Counted from the first letter of the stretch, positions 35,569 to 44,817 are shown. The stretch is 64,000 bases of DNA from CAYRPN01 sp964426135 (GCA_964426135.1 CAYRPN010000013.1:9213-73212); one strand, 5' to 3'. Program-made: numbers and translations. Notes: a model not told the origin generated them from the sequence alone.

Positions 35569-38466
35569 ATGTCCGACGACGGCAAACAACCGGCGAAGAA
35601 CGAACCCGCCGCCAAATCCGCCGGCCAGGGCGATGACATGCGCGCCTTGCGTCGCCTGCTCCTGGGACAGGAGCAGGAGGAACTCGCCCGTGTTCAGCGC
35701 AAGCTCGACAAGATGCAGGTCGATCCGGAGAGCATCGGCGACCTGCTGCCCACGGCGGTGCGCATCTCGCGCGAGAAGGACGATCGTTTGGCCGAGGCTT
35801 TGTCGCCGACGATCGATACGGCGATTCGCAAATCCGTTCACGAGAATCCAGAGCGACTGGTCGATGCGATCTTCCCGCTGATGGGTCCTGCGATCCGCCG
35901 GGCGATCATCGACACGCTGGGCAACATGCTCCAGACGCTGAACCAGACGCTGGAGCACAGCTTCTCGCCGCGGGCCATCGGCTGGCGCATCGAAGCCTGG
36001 CGCACCGGCAAAACCTTCGGCGAGGTCGTCCTGCTCAAGACCCTGCAATATCGCGTCGAGCAGGTCTTCCTCATTCACGGCGACAACGGCCTGCTCCTGC
36101 AGCACTGCTTCTCCGACAAAGTCGCGGTGCAGGACGGCGACATGGTCTCGGGCATGCTCACCGCCATCCAGGATTTCATGCGCGATTCCTTCGGAGCGGC
36201 GAAGGAAGAAACGGTCGATCAGCTCAAGGTGAACGAGCTGCATGTCTGGATTCGCCGGGGCCGCCGCGCGTTCATGGCGATTGTGATTCGCGGCGAGCAT
36301 CCGCCCGAGCTCTTGAAGGGGCAGTTGCAGGATGCGGTGATGAGCGTGCAGAAGGAACTCGCCGACGAACTGGATGAGTTCGTCAAGAGCGGCGATGCCA
36401 AGCCGTTCAGCCGGGCAAGGCCCTACATGGAATCGCTGCTGGTGGAACGGAAGGCGGAGCGCAAGAAGCGATTTCCGATTCTGGGTGCGGCGGCGGCGAT
36501 CGCGATCCTCGCCCTGCTCGGCTCTTGGCTGTTCACGTCGTGGCAGGAGAAGAGCAAGTGGAACGACTTCGTCGAGCTTGTGCGCCGCGAGCCGGGCATC
36601 GTCGTGACGCACGAAGACAAACACGACGGCAAGCGGAGGCTGATGGGCCTGCGCGATCCATATTCAAAGGACCCCGCCGCATTGGCGCGCGAAGCGGAAA
36701 TCGATCCGGACAGCGTGGAAATGGCGTGGGCGCCTTATCACGCGGCAGATCAAGCCATCGCGCTGAAGCGCGCCATGGCACTGCTGGCGCCACCGGAGGG
36801 CGTGGCGCTTGCGCTTTGGGACGGCAAGCTGCGCGTGACCGGTCATATCACTGCGGACTGGATCGATCGCGCCAAGCGCCTGGCGCCGACGATTGCCGGC
36901 ATCAGCGGGCTGGAGGAAGACAACCTCGTCGCGACCGACCTTTCACAGATCGCCCTCGCCGCCGCCCGCAGCCAGCTTCGCCCGCCGGCCGGCGTCACGC
37001 TCACGTTTGAGGCCGGCGTGCTCACCGCCAGCGGCAACGCGCCGCAGCAGTGGGTCGAGGAAGCGCGCGTTCTGGCGCGGTCCATCCCGCAGGTGAAGCA
37101 GTACGTCGATCGCAATCTGATTGCAGCCGATCAGGAGCGCATCGTCCTGGAGCGCGCCCAGCGCGTGCTCGCGCCGCCGGACAGCGTGCAGCTTGCATTC
37201 ACCAACGGCGTGCTGCTGGCCAAGGGCACAGCCGCCGAGCAGTGGGTGCAGAACGCCCGCGTGCTGGCGCGCACCATCGCGGGCATCAGCGATTACCGCG
37301 ATGAGGAGGTCGTCATCGCCGATCGGCAGCAGCGCGTGCTGGCCCGGGCGAAGCAGGTGCTGCAGCCGCCGGCCACGGTATTGCTCGAACTGAAGAACGA
37401 CACGCTCACCGCCGCGGGCACCGCGACGACGCGCTGGCTCGAGGAAGCCCGGCTGCTGTCGCGGGCCATTGAAGGCGTGATCAAATATGACGATGCCCAG
37501 GTCGCCGCCAGCGACCGAGGCCAGCGCGTGCTCGACGCCGCACGCCTGGCGCTGCGACCGCCGGCGAGCGTCACGCTGAGCTTCGACAACGACGTGTTGA
37601 CCGCCAAGGGCGAGGCGTCCGCCGAGTGGATCGCCGAAGCAAGTTCGCTGGCCACGACGATTCCGCAGGTGGCGCGCTTCGCCGCGGATGAACTGAAAGC
37701 CACCGACCCCAAACCGCTGCAACTGGCGCGGGCCCGCGCCACGCTCGATCCGCCTGCGGGCGTCACGCTGTCCCTGGACAAGGGCGTGCTTGCCGGCAAG
37801 GGCGCGGCGACGCAGAAGTGGGTGGAGAAGGCCCGCATCCTCGCGCCGCTCTTGCCGGGCGTCAGCCGGTTTGAAGACGCGGGCATGACGATTTCAGATC
37901 GCGACAAGTACCTGCTCGACCAGGCGACGCTCATGCTTCGGCCCCCCGAAGGCGTGCAGATTTCCATCGCCGGCCGCAGCGTCGTCGCCAGCGGCACCGC
38001 TTCGCATGCGTGGATCACCTCCGCCCGCCGGCTCACGCCGCTGATCGACGGCATCGACAAACTCGATGAACAAACCCTGGTCGATCGTGATATCGAGAAA
38101 CTCCAGGACACCTCCACCCGCATCGAGCGCCAGCTTGTCTTCTTCCGCGACAACACCACCATCCTGGCGCCCGACCAGGAGCGAAACCTCGGCGCCGCCA
38201 TGGCCGACGCACGATCCGTTCTGGAGGCTGCACGGCTCGCGGGCAAACGCATCACCTTCGAAGTCACCGGCCACACCGACCGTACGCCCGATCCCACCTT
38301 CGACCGCAACCTGAGCCAGTCCCGCGCCGACTTCATCGTCAAATCGCTCGTGCAGATCGGCGTCCGTCCCGACGACATCTCGACCGTTCCCGCCGGCGGC
38401 ACGCAGCCTCTGGAAGGCAGCGAATCGCAGCGACGCGTGCAGATCAAAGTGATCCTGAAGGACTGA
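35569..38466 (+). CDS. OmpA family protein with seven BON-like repeats
   Basis: The 965-residue protein has a cytoplasmic N-terminal domain (LRRLLLGQEQEELARVQRKL, LMGPAIRRAIIDTLGNMLQ, GWRIEAWRTGKTFGEVVLLK, YRVEQVFLIHGDNGLLLQH) and a membrane helix at about residues 302-323. Seven tandem repeats of about 64 residues run from about 395 to 845. Each has a PPxxVxLxxxxGxLxAxG core and a W(I/V)xxARxLAxxIxGV helix, resembling BON domains. An OmpA/MotB peptidoglycan-binding domain ends the chain (FFRDNTTILAPDQERN, TGHTDRTPDPTFDRNLSQSR). It probably spans from the inner membrane to the cell wall. The coiled-coil gene upstream is the likely partner. Confidence 0.85.
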   Translation: MSDDGKQPAKNEPAAKSAGQGDDMRALRRLLLGQEQEELARVQRKLDKMQVDPESIGDLLPTAVRISREKDDRLAEALSPTIDTAIRKSVHENPERLVDAIFPLMGPAIRRAIIDTLGNMLQTLNQTLEHSFSPRAIGWRIEAWRTGKTFGEVVLLKTLQYRVEQVFLIHGDNGLLLQHCFSDKVAVQDGDMVSGMLTAIQDFMRDSFGAAKEETVDQLKVNELHVWIRRGRRAFMAIVIRGEHPPELLKGQLQDAVMSVQKELADELDEFVKSGDAKPFSRARPYMESLLVERKAERKKRFPILGAAAAIAILALLGSWLFTSWQEKSKWNDFVELVRREPGIVVTHEDKHDGKRRLMGLRDPYSKDPAALAREAEIDPDSVEMAWAPYHAADQAIALKRAMALLAPPEGVALALWDGKLRVTGHITADWIDRAKRLAPTIAGISGLEEDNLVATDLSQIALAAARSQLRPPAGVTLTFEAGVLTASGNAPQQWVEEARVLARSIPQVKQYVDRNLIAADQERIVLERAQRVLAPPDSVQLAFTNGVLLAKGTAAEQWVQNARVLARTIAGISDYRDEEVVIADRQQRVLARAKQVLQPPATVLLELKNDTLTAAGTATTRWLEEARLLSRAIEGVIKYDDAQVAASDRGQRVLDAARLALRPPASVTLSFDNDVLTAKGEASAEWIAEASSLATTIPQVARFAADELKATDPKPLQLARARATLDPPAGVTLSLDKGVLAGKGAATQKWVEKARILAPLLPGVSRFEDAGMTISDRDKYLLDQATLMLRPPEGVQISIAGRSVVASGTASHAWITSARRLTPLIDGIDKLDEQTLVDRDIEKLQDTSTRIERQLVFFRDNTTILAPDQERNLGAAMADARSVLEAARLAGKRITFEVTGHTDRTPDPTFDRNLSQSRADFIVKSLVQIGVRPDDISTVPAGGTQPLEGSESQRRVQIKVILKD

Positions 38467-38492
38467 TCGACAGACCGCGTTATGATGCCGCC

Positions 38493-38807
38493 ATGCCCCG
38501 CAAAAAAGCAACAGCCCCGCTGACCGTCGCCGCGTTTCAGAAGCACATCCGCGACCGCTACTACAAGACCGACAAGGCCCGCGGCACACCCGCGACGTTT
38601 CTCTGGCTGGTCGAGGAAGTGGGCGAACTGGCGACCGCGCTGAACGAAGCGCACTCCCAGGGCAAGGCCGACCGCGCCAACATCGAAGAGGAATTCGCCG
38701 ACGTCATCGCCTGGCTCTGCACCCTGGCGAACATCAATGACGTGGACCTGGAGTCCGCCCTCCGCGCCAAGTATCTGACGGGCGAGGGACCGAAGGGGCA
38801 CAAGTAG
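38493..38807 (+). CDS. MazG-like nucleotide pyrophosphohydrolase
   Basis: The 104-residue protein is a single MazG-fold unit. FLWLVEEVGELATALNEA gives the EExxE metal site and EEFADVIAWLCTLAN gives the ExxD site on the next helix. Lys/Gly-rich ends flank them. It should hydrolyse a nucleoside triphosphate to monophosphate and pyrophosphate, perhaps as house-cleaning; the preferred base is not evident. It follows the OmpA gene by 26 bp on the same strand. Confidence 0.88.
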   Translation: MPRKKATAPLTVAAFQKHIRDRYYKTDKARGTPATFLWLVEEVGELATALNEAHSQGKADRANIEEEFADVIAWLCTLANINDVDLESALRAKYLTGEGPKGHK

Positions 38808-38852
38808 ACGGGCGCGGGACACGGAGACGGCGCTTCGAGCCTTCAACGCCGG

Positions 38853-39998
38853 TCAATCCCAATTCGCGCGGTTCAGCAATTCCGATGCGTAATCGATCAA
38901 TTCCGGCTCGATTTTCAACGTTCTGATCACCTTCATGGCATCCATCGCCATCGCGCGATTGCGCTGCGCCATGGCGATCTTGATGCGCATCAGTTGGCCG
39001 CCGAACTGGTGCCCCTGCATGTCCATCGGCTTGCCCCGGCCCGCGCGCGGCGTCCATGCGCCCACGCCTGAAAGCGATTCCTCGTTCGGCGTCATCGGGC
39101 GCGCCAGCGTCGCATCCGGAGCATAATCGTCAACCTCCTTCAGCATCAGGTGCGTGCCGATCTCGTGAGCGATGGTGTAAGCAATGGCGGATCGTTTGCC
39201 CGCGTCGGAGAGTTTCCACGGATAGCCGGTGATGCGCAAATCGCCCGCCAGGTGCGGCAGATACCCGACCATGGCGCGCTGTGCCACGGGCCAAGCAACA
39301 CCGTGTGCGACGCCTCGGGCCAGCGTGTGCGGGGCGGCCGAAACCAGCCCATCATCGATAATCGGCGTATTGGAAAGGAACAGCGTCGGCGCCGGGGGCG
39401 GGTCCATCCAAAAGAAGAACTCCTCGCAATCCATGATCGAATAATCACGCCAGTTCTGCGCCGTGAGCACCGGCTTGCCCGACTTCGTCTTCAACTCCTT
39501 CAAGACTTTGAGAGCGGCCTCGTAGCGCGCGATGAACCGGAGTGCCGCGTCGTCATAAGTGGTGATGCCGATTCGCTGATCCGGCGGGAGCCAGACCGCC
39601 ACCTCATCAAGTGCGCCGTAATTCTGAATCGAGTGCGCCACGTCCCGGCGAAACGCGCGCGGGTTATCGAGAAAAATATCGAACGTATCCCGCAGCGGAC
39701 GCTGATAGGGCGCAATGCGCTGACGCTGTGCTTTGATGAACTCAAAGAACTCGTGCTTCTCCGTGATGGAAAACACGACCTCCCGGCCGTACGCCTTGCG
39801 AATCATCGTGGCGCTCAGGGCGAGCGTCTCATTCGTCTCCTTCTCCGAAAGCATGGGCAGATCGCGATGCTCCAGCAGCATCACGTCAACTCGGAACGGA
39901 TCCGCCTGCGCGGCAGATACGATGGCAATCGCGAAGGCGAGGATTAATGCGCCAAGGCGCATGAGCACTGTGCCGACGGTCCTGGTGCGAGAGATCAT
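38853..39998 (-). CDS. Secreted hypothetical protein with an HExxxH motif
   Basis: The 381-residue protein has a signal peptide (VLMRLGALILAFAIAIVSAAQA). Near residue 275 it has AYTIAHEIGTHLMLKEVDDY. HEIGTH is an HExxxH arrangement, one residue longer than the classical HExxH zincin motif and like that of some DUF1704/MATCAP-type peptidases. An upstream DCEEFFFWMDPPPAP segment and the loop MTPNEESLSGVGAWTPRAGRG could supply further ligands. A zinc peptidase role is inference. AAGGTG precedes the ATG at 39998; GTG at 40007 overlaps that site and is less likely. It converges on the MazG gene. Confidence 0.65.
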   Translation of the reverse strand: MISRTRTVGTVLMRLGALILAFAIAIVSAAQADPFRVDVMLLEHRDLPMLSEKETNETLALSATMIRKAYGREVVFSITEKHEFFEFIKAQRQRIAPYQRPLRDTFDIFLDNPRAFRRDVAHSIQNYGALDEVAVWLPPDQRIGITTYDDAALRFIARYEAALKVLKELKTKSGKPVLTAQNWRDYSIMDCEEFFFWMDPPPAPTLFLSNTPIIDDGLVSAAPHTLARGVAHGVAWPVAQRAMVGYLPHLAGDLRITGYPWKLSDAGKRSAIAYTIAHEIGTHLMLKEVDDYAPDATLARPMTPNEESLSGVGAWTPRAGRGKPMDMQGHQFGGQLMRIKIAMAQRNRAMAMDAMKVIRTLKIEPELIDYASELLNRANWD

Positions 39999-40067
39999 GG
40001 TGATCACCTTGGTTCCGACTCAAGCACTGCGCGTCAATCAGTTGAACAGGTCAACTCGCGGGCCGAA

Positions 40068-40136
40068 TCTCGCGCAAAGGCGCAAAGCTCGTCAAGACAG
40101 CGGATTTCTTCGCGAGCTTTGCGCCTTTGCGCGAGA
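40068..40136. repeat. Compact GCGCAAAGGCGCAAAG palindrome
   Basis: TCTCGCGCAAAGGCGCAAAG from 40068 and CTTTGCGCCTTTGCGCGAGA ending at 40136 are the arms of the element that carries the 8-bp array at 6601-6758, here unexpanded. Confidence 0.8.
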
Positions 40137-40212
40137 CTCAATCGCTCAGACTATTCGTGCGCGGCTCCATGGGCCAGGCCCGCGATGGACTGCCAATGCC
40201 ACTGGAGTTGCA

Positions 40213-41046
40213 TTACCCTTGCCGCATCTGCTCGATCACCCGCGGAACTTCCGCCTCGCGGCCCAGCGGCACCGGCACATGCACGTGCTGAAGGTGCGTG
40301 GTGTTCTTGCCCTGCACTCGGAAGATGAACAGCAATTGATCGAACGGCTGCCCCGCGTCCGGCGCGCGATCTTCGACCTGCCCGCGCGGCTTGTGCTGAA
40401 AACTCTCCAGGCGAACGCCCATGCCTTTGAACGACCAGAACGCGCCGGAGACGTAGAGGCCCGCCGGGCCGACGATCACGCCTTCGTTGCGGGCCATGCC
40501 GCGGATCGCACCTTGAATCCCCAGATGCATAAAGGCGCCGGCGATGATCCCGAAGACAACGAATCCGCCGGAGATCGCCAGCGCGGTGATCATCGGCGAA
40601 TCGGCGATCAGGTCGTCGCTGGTTGTCGCGACGAGCAGCCCGATCACCACGCCGACGCCCGCGATGCCCAGCGCGATGATCCACCAGACGTTGCGGTTGC
40701 GGGTGCGCTCGGCCGCGATGTGCTGCTCCCACTGCGCCGGCGGGTAGTTCCACCAGACGTAGCGATCGCCGGCGACCATGGCATTCAGCCTGCGGCGCGA
40801 ACCCCATGCGGTGAAGAAAAGAATCCCGCCGAGCAGCGCCGAGAAGATCGCCAGCACGATCAACAGCACAGGCCAGACCGAAGGCGGCTTGTTGGCGATG
40901 GTGTTGACCTTGTCGAGTAACAAGCCCAACGCGCCGGCGCCGCCCAGCGCCACGGTGAGAACGAGAAACGGGAGATTCCACCGCTCCATGTTGAGCCGGG
41001 GACGCTTGCGCTGATCGAGATCGAATGGATCGCTGGGTGCGGACAT
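40213..41046 (-). CDS. Hypothetical membrane protein with four helices
   Basis: The 277-residue protein has a hydrophilic start (MSAPSDPFDLDQRKRPR) and two pairs of membrane helices (LPFLVLTVALGGAGALGLLL, VWPVLLIVLAIFSALLGGILFF, WWIIALGIAGVGVVIGLLVA, ITALAISGGFVVFGIIAGAF). A C-terminal soluble domain of about 95 residues resembles a PH-like beta fold (EGVIVGPAGLYVSGAFWSFK, HVHVPVPLGREAEV). I recognise no named family. The start at 41046 is preferred to 41103, which reads into a palindromic repeat. Confidence 0.7.
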   Translation of the reverse strand: MSAPSDPFDLDQRKRPRLNMERWNLPFLVLTVALGGAGALGLLLDKVNTIANKPPSVWPVLLIVLAIFSALLGGILFFTAWGSRRRLNAMVAGDRYVWWNYPPAQWEQHIAAERTRNRNVWWIIALGIAGVGVVIGLLVATTSDDLIADSPMITALAISGGFVVFGIIAGAFMHLGIQGAIRGMARNEGVIVGPAGLYVSGAFWSFKGMGVRLESFQHKPRGQVEDRAPDAGQPFDQLLFIFRVQGKNTTHLQHVHVPVPLGREAEVPRVIEQMRQG

Positions 41047-41068
41047 GTGAGCATGATCGGCGGGGACT

Positions 41069-41245
41069 GTAGGGTGCGTCAAGGCTTGGCGCGGACGCAC
41101 CACGATTAACGGCGATGCAACACACTATGGAGTTGTGCAGGAACAACTCCGCAGTTTGTGTAGGGTGCGTCAAGTCCGCGCGGACGCACCTGAGAGCCTT
41201 CCGTTAAACGATGGTGCGTCCGCGCCGAGCCTTGACGCACCCTAC
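41069..41245. repeat. Cluster of GTAGGGTGCGTCAAG elements and a hairpin
   Basis: A half element (GTAGGGTGCGTCAAGGCTTG at 41069-41088, to GGACGCACC) is followed by the hairpin GGAGTTGT/ACAACTCC at 41129-41150. A complete palindrome follows at 41160-41245 (GTAGGGTGCGTCAAGTCCGC to CTTGACGCACCCTAC). They fill the divergent region upstream of purC. Confidence 0.82.
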
Positions 41246-41340
41246 GCATCGACGTACGCGCACCGTTGCGAAAAACCTCGTCGCGGTTTATCGTCCCGAC
41301 ATCGCCGCACCCCTGCCGCGGCCCTCACGCAAGGATGACC

Positions 41341-42324
41341 ATGACCACCACCGCCAGCCCTCGTCCCGGCCTCATGCGCACCGACCTTCCCCTGCCCGGC
41401 CGCCGGCAAGGCAAGGTGCGCGATATTTACGAAGCCAAGCTGAAGGACGGCCGCGACGCGCTCGTGCTTGTCGCGTCCGACCGCATCAGCGCGTTCGATG
41501 TCGTCATGTCCAACCCCGTGCCGGGCAAGGGCGTGATGCTCACGCAGATCAGCAAATTCTGGTTCGACATGATCGGCCAGAAAATGGCGGGCAAGCTGCA
41601 GCACCACGTCATCTCGATGGACCCGGCGGACATCCCCGGCCTGAACGCTGAGCAGCGCGAGCAACTCAAGGGCCGCGTGATGGTCGGGCGCAGGACGAAG
41701 GTGATCAAGATCGAATGCGTGGTGCGCGGGTACCTCGCCGGCAGCGGGTGGAAGGAGTACCAGCAGTCGCAGACGGTGTGCGGCATCAAGCTGCCGCCGG
41801 GCCTGAAGCAGTGCGACAAGCTGCCGGAGCCGATCTTCACGCCTTCCACCAAGGAAGACGTGGGGCACGATCAGAACATCAGCTTCGAGCAGTCGTGGGA
41901 AATCGCGGGCAAGGAACTGGCGACGAAACTGCGCGACCTTTCACTGGCGATCTACTCGATGGCCCGCGACTACGCCGCCCAGCGCGGCATCATCATCGCC
42001 GACACCAAGTTCGAGTTCGGCCTGCCCACCGACGGCAGCGGCGCCGCCGGTGGCGCCCCCGGTAGCGGCGTGCCGATCCTGATCGATGAAGTGCTCACGC
42101 CCGACAGCTCGCGCTTCTGGCCCGCCGACCAATACAGCCCCGGCAAGGACCAGCCCAGCTACGACAAGCAGTACGTTCGCAATTATCTGGAAGAGCTTGT
42201 CAAGGCCGGCAAATGGGACAAGACCCCGCCGGGCCCGACGCTGCCGGAGGAAGTGCTTCGCAACACGATGGCGAAATACCTGGAGGCGTACCGCAAGCTG
42301 ACGGGGAAGGAGTTGGCGTGGTGA
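41341..42324 (+). CDS. purC: Phosphoribosylaminoimidazole-succinocarboxamide synthase
   Basis: The 327-residue protein is SAICAR synthase of purine biosynthesis, joining CAIR and aspartate with ATP. Signature segments are GRRQGKVRDIYEA, ASDRISAFDVVMSNPVPGKG, VVRGYLAGSGWKEYQ, KLPEPIFTPSTKEDVGHDQN, GIIIADTKFEFGL and DEVLTPDSSRFWPADQY. It has the longer, yeast-like layout with extra loops rather than the short bacterial form. The ATG at 41341 follows AAGG; an ATG two codons upstream is possible. Confidence 0.95.
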   Translation: MTTTASPRPGLMRTDLPLPGRRQGKVRDIYEAKLKDGRDALVLVASDRISAFDVVMSNPVPGKGVMLTQISKFWFDMIGQKMAGKLQHHVISMDPADIPGLNAEQREQLKGRVMVGRRTKVIKIECVVRGYLAGSGWKEYQQSQTVCGIKLPPGLKQCDKLPEPIFTPSTKEDVGHDQNISFEQSWEIAGKELATKLRDLSLAIYSMARDYAAQRGIIIADTKFEFGLPTDGSGAAGGAPGSGVPILIDEVLTPDSSRFWPADQYSPGKDQPSYDKQYVRNYLEELVKAGKWDKTPPGPTLPEEVLRNTMAKYLEAYRKLTGKELAW

Positions 42325-42426
42325 GGGGCTTGTCTGCGCGAGTGACCGCGCGCGACCTGCTATCCTGAAGAAGCACTTGCTATTGATATCCAGTATCTAT
42401 CTCTTCGTCGGTAACGGGAGGCATCA

Positions 42427-43728
42427 ATGCTCACTTTCACACAACCCGAACTCTTCGCCGCAGTGACGCGCTTCGAGCAGAACGAGGCCGCGATGATTGC
42501 CGACGCGAAGTCTGCCGTCGTGGAATGGAAGTACGCTAACGAGGATATGTTCGGATTGTTTCCGCTGTTCAAGGACATCGGGTTTCGCTATTCAGGAACG
42601 TGGAAGCCTCCCAAACGCCGCTGGTACAGTAAGAAGCCCAAAGGCTTCTTTCATCTGCATGGCATGGACGGTCACGGCAACGTGCAGATTATCGAGAGGA
42701 GCAATGGAATCGCGGCGGTGTTTGTTCGGGAAGAACGATTCATCGATGAATTCTTCTCCGGATGTCGCAGGCCATCGCTGCACCGGCATGTTCTCGAGAA
42801 CGGCCGTGTCGTCTGTGCCTTCCATTATCACCTCGACCCCCACCAGTACAGTCGGGAAGTGTTTGAGTACCGCGGAGACAAGCTTATCGCTTCGCTGGAA
42901 GAATCCTGGTACGTGAGCGACAAGAAATGGGTCAAGGCGTCTTGGACCACTCGATGCACTTATGAGTATGACACGGATGGGCTTATCCGCGCTCACCGCG
43001 ACGGGGGCGGCGTCTCTGGCAACACCCTGGTGTTTGTCCGCCCGAATGCAAGCCAAGGACCTAAGTCATCTCGCCGACCTATCGTGGCATACACCGTCGA
43101 GGTGCCAGATGACCCCAAGGACCGAAAACACCAGGTCTACACAGATGCGTATGGGCTGGAGATGACGATCGACGACGAATGGCCGATTGACACGATCGTC
43201 CTGGTTCCGGCAGACCTCGTCAGCGTGATCAAAAAGGAAACCGGTTTGCTGACGAACGGTACGGTGTACGCGGGCGCCAGTTCGCTCCCTGCGAACACGC
43301 AACCGAGCGCGATCAAGAAAGCAGGCGGAACGTGGCAACTTATCGACGCAACCGCGCCGAAGGCTGGGGCGTTTGCCCGCGCCGCGCTCGACGCCAAATT
43401 GAATCTCATCCTTTCAATTTGCGAACCGGGCGACCTACGCCCCGTCCTTTCCCATTGCGGAGATGTGGCGGCGAAACGGCTCGTGATTGCGTTTCGACCG
43501 ACCGGTGAATGTCCACCCGAATCCGGGCAATCGATCGCTGGGCGGATTCGATCCGAGTTCAATCCTCGCGATGCCACGGTCGTTCGAATCCTGATTGCAG
43601 CGCCGATTGGAAAAGATCATGTGATGGATTATCTGGGCGGACCGAATATCGACGGCCTGCTCCACTACGGCGGGAATTACGGCAGCACTATGGAAGTGCT
43701 CGGGCAAATCGCTTTGAACCGCACGTAA
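42427..43728 (+). CDS. Unknown protein with a degenerate triosephosphate-isomerase-like C-terminal half
   Basis: The 433-residue protein has an N-terminal half (1-215) rich in aromatic residues and beta strands that I do not recognise. Residues of about 253-433 follow TIM in order: GASSLPANTQPSAIKKAGGTW (like the GAFTGE ... LKDxGATW region), RAALDAKLNLILSICE (like ALxxGLxxIxCIGE), KRLVIAFRPTGEC (like VVLAYEPVWAIG) and GGPNIDGLLHYGG (like PDVDGFLVGGAS). The GHSE histidine and the YEP glutamate are not conserved, so isomerase activity is unlikely. GGGAGG precedes the ATG. Base composition looks lower in GC than the neighbours. The TIM relation is my own alignment by eye. Confidence 0.65.
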   Translation: MLTFTQPELFAAVTRFEQNEAAMIADAKSAVVEWKYANEDMFGLFPLFKDIGFRYSGTWKPPKRRWYSKKPKGFFHLHGMDGHGNVQIIERSNGIAAVFVREERFIDEFFSGCRRPSLHRHVLENGRVVCAFHYHLDPHQYSREVFEYRGDKLIASLEESWYVSDKKWVKASWTTRCTYEYDTDGLIRAHRDGGGVSGNTLVFVRPNASQGPKSSRRPIVAYTVEVPDDPKDRKHQVYTDAYGLEMTIDDEWPIDTIVLVPADLVSVIKKETGLLTNGTVYAGASSLPANTQPSAIKKAGGTWQLIDATAPKAGAFARAALDAKLNLILSICEPGDLRPVLSHCGDVAAKRLVIAFRPTGECPPESGQSIAGRIRSEFNPRDATVVRILIAAPIGKDHVMDYLGGPNIDGLLHYGGNYGSTMEVLGQIALNRT

Positions 43729-43735
43729 CACGAAG

Positions 43736-43768
43736 CAGGTGGGCCTCGCGGACTCGGCCCGACCGCTA
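43736..43768. repeat. Half copy of the AGCGGTCGGGCCGAG palindrome arm
   Basis: CAGGTGGGCCTCGCGGACTC followed by GGCCCGACCGCT matches the right arm of the 30289-30458 element with one change. No left arm is seen, so it is a truncated copy. Confidence 0.6.
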
Positions 43769-43819
43769 ACCAGCCTCACCTCTGCACCTGAGGACACTGC
43801 AAACACGACGGAGGGAACC

Positions 43820-44782
43820 ATGGCAACGCGGCTTGATTCGATGTCGCGGGTCTTCGTTGCAGTTGTGGCGTGTTTCTGGGGAACTCCCAACGGCTGGGCA
43901 CAGGAGAAGGCGAAGGAGCGTTTGCCCTATTTTCACTTCGATGCGGAATCACAGAAACCCGGCGACCCGCTGCCTCAGCCGCCGTTTTTCCCGCAGCCGT
44001 GGAAGGAAGCTGGCGTCAATCACCCCAAGCGGGGCACGATCGCAGCGGACCCGAGCGCGCCGCAGGGGAAGAACGTGTTCCGCTGGGAGGTCAGGGATGC
44101 CAGGACCACGGAACTGTTTCATGAAGTCAAGTTCAATCGGCTGCCCGAGGCCAAGCCCCGCGATTACTACTACGCCTTCTTCGTCCGGTTCGATCGGATC
44201 GACGGCAAGGACATCTGGCACGACGGCGATGGCGACAGTTTCGACAAGGGATTTGAAGTCGTCGGCGATGGGATCCGATGGGTCATCCACTTCGGGAATC
44301 ATGGCGTTCGCATGAAGGATCACCGCTTCTCGTGTTACGTGTCGAACTCAACCTTCCATCTCAACCGCAAGATCGAAGTGAACGACGGCTACTATCCGAA
44401 CCACAGCGGCCACTCGCGGTACCAATCGCCGGAACTGGATTACGAAAAGTGGCACGCCGTCGTGTTCAAGATGAAGTGGGCGACGGATGACACCGGCGAA
44501 ATCGGCCTGTGGGCGAACGGGGTCAAGGTGCTCGAGCACACTGGCATCAAGACGGTCAAGGCGCCAGGCACTTTCGAACGGCTCCAGTTTTTCGGCACCA
44601 TCGCCCAGCCCGCCTACGACGCCCCGCCGCATGTGAGGAAGGTCGATGCCCTGATCTTCACCGATGACTGGCGGGACATTGTCAATGGCGGCTATCTGAA
44701 GAAAGCAGGCGACAAACCTGCGGAACGCGGACGCAGCGGCACAGGTTCAACTCCAGATGACGGGGCGGCTTCGACGCGCTGA
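43820..44782 (+). CDS. Secreted concanavalin-like protein, possible polysaccharide lyase relative
   Basis: The 320-residue protein has a signal peptide (MSRVFVAVVACFWGTPNGWA). A beta-sandwich-like body follows, with NVFRWEVRDARTTELFHEVK, YYYAFFVRFDRIDGKD, and KWHAVVFKMKWATDDTGEIG with LWANGVKVLEHTG after it. The last two segments are the typical strand-and-loop of laminin-G/concanavalin-like folds and of heparin lyase I-type (PL13/PF14099) proteins. Catalytic residues cannot be assigned with confidence. The ATG at 43820 follows GGAGGGAACC. It ends 35 bp from the insertion sequence that closes the toxin locus. Confidence 0.6.
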   Translation: MATRLDSMSRVFVAVVACFWGTPNGWAQEKAKERLPYFHFDAESQKPGDPLPQPPFFPQPWKEAGVNHPKRGTIAADPSAPQGKNVFRWEVRDARTTELFHEVKFNRLPEAKPRDYYYAFFVRFDRIDGKDIWHDGDGDSFDKGFEVVGDGIRWVIHFGNHGVRMKDHRFSCYVSNSTFHLNRKIEVNDGYYPNHSGHSRYQSPELDYEKWHAVVFKMKWATDDTGEIGLWANGVKVLEHTGIKTVKAPGTFERLQFFGTIAQPAYDAPPHVRKVDALIFTDDWRDIVNGGYLKKAGDKPAERGRSGTGSTPDDGAASTR

Positions 44783-44817
44783 TGCGCACCATCCCGCGGA
44801 GGATTAGGCTCTGTCCC

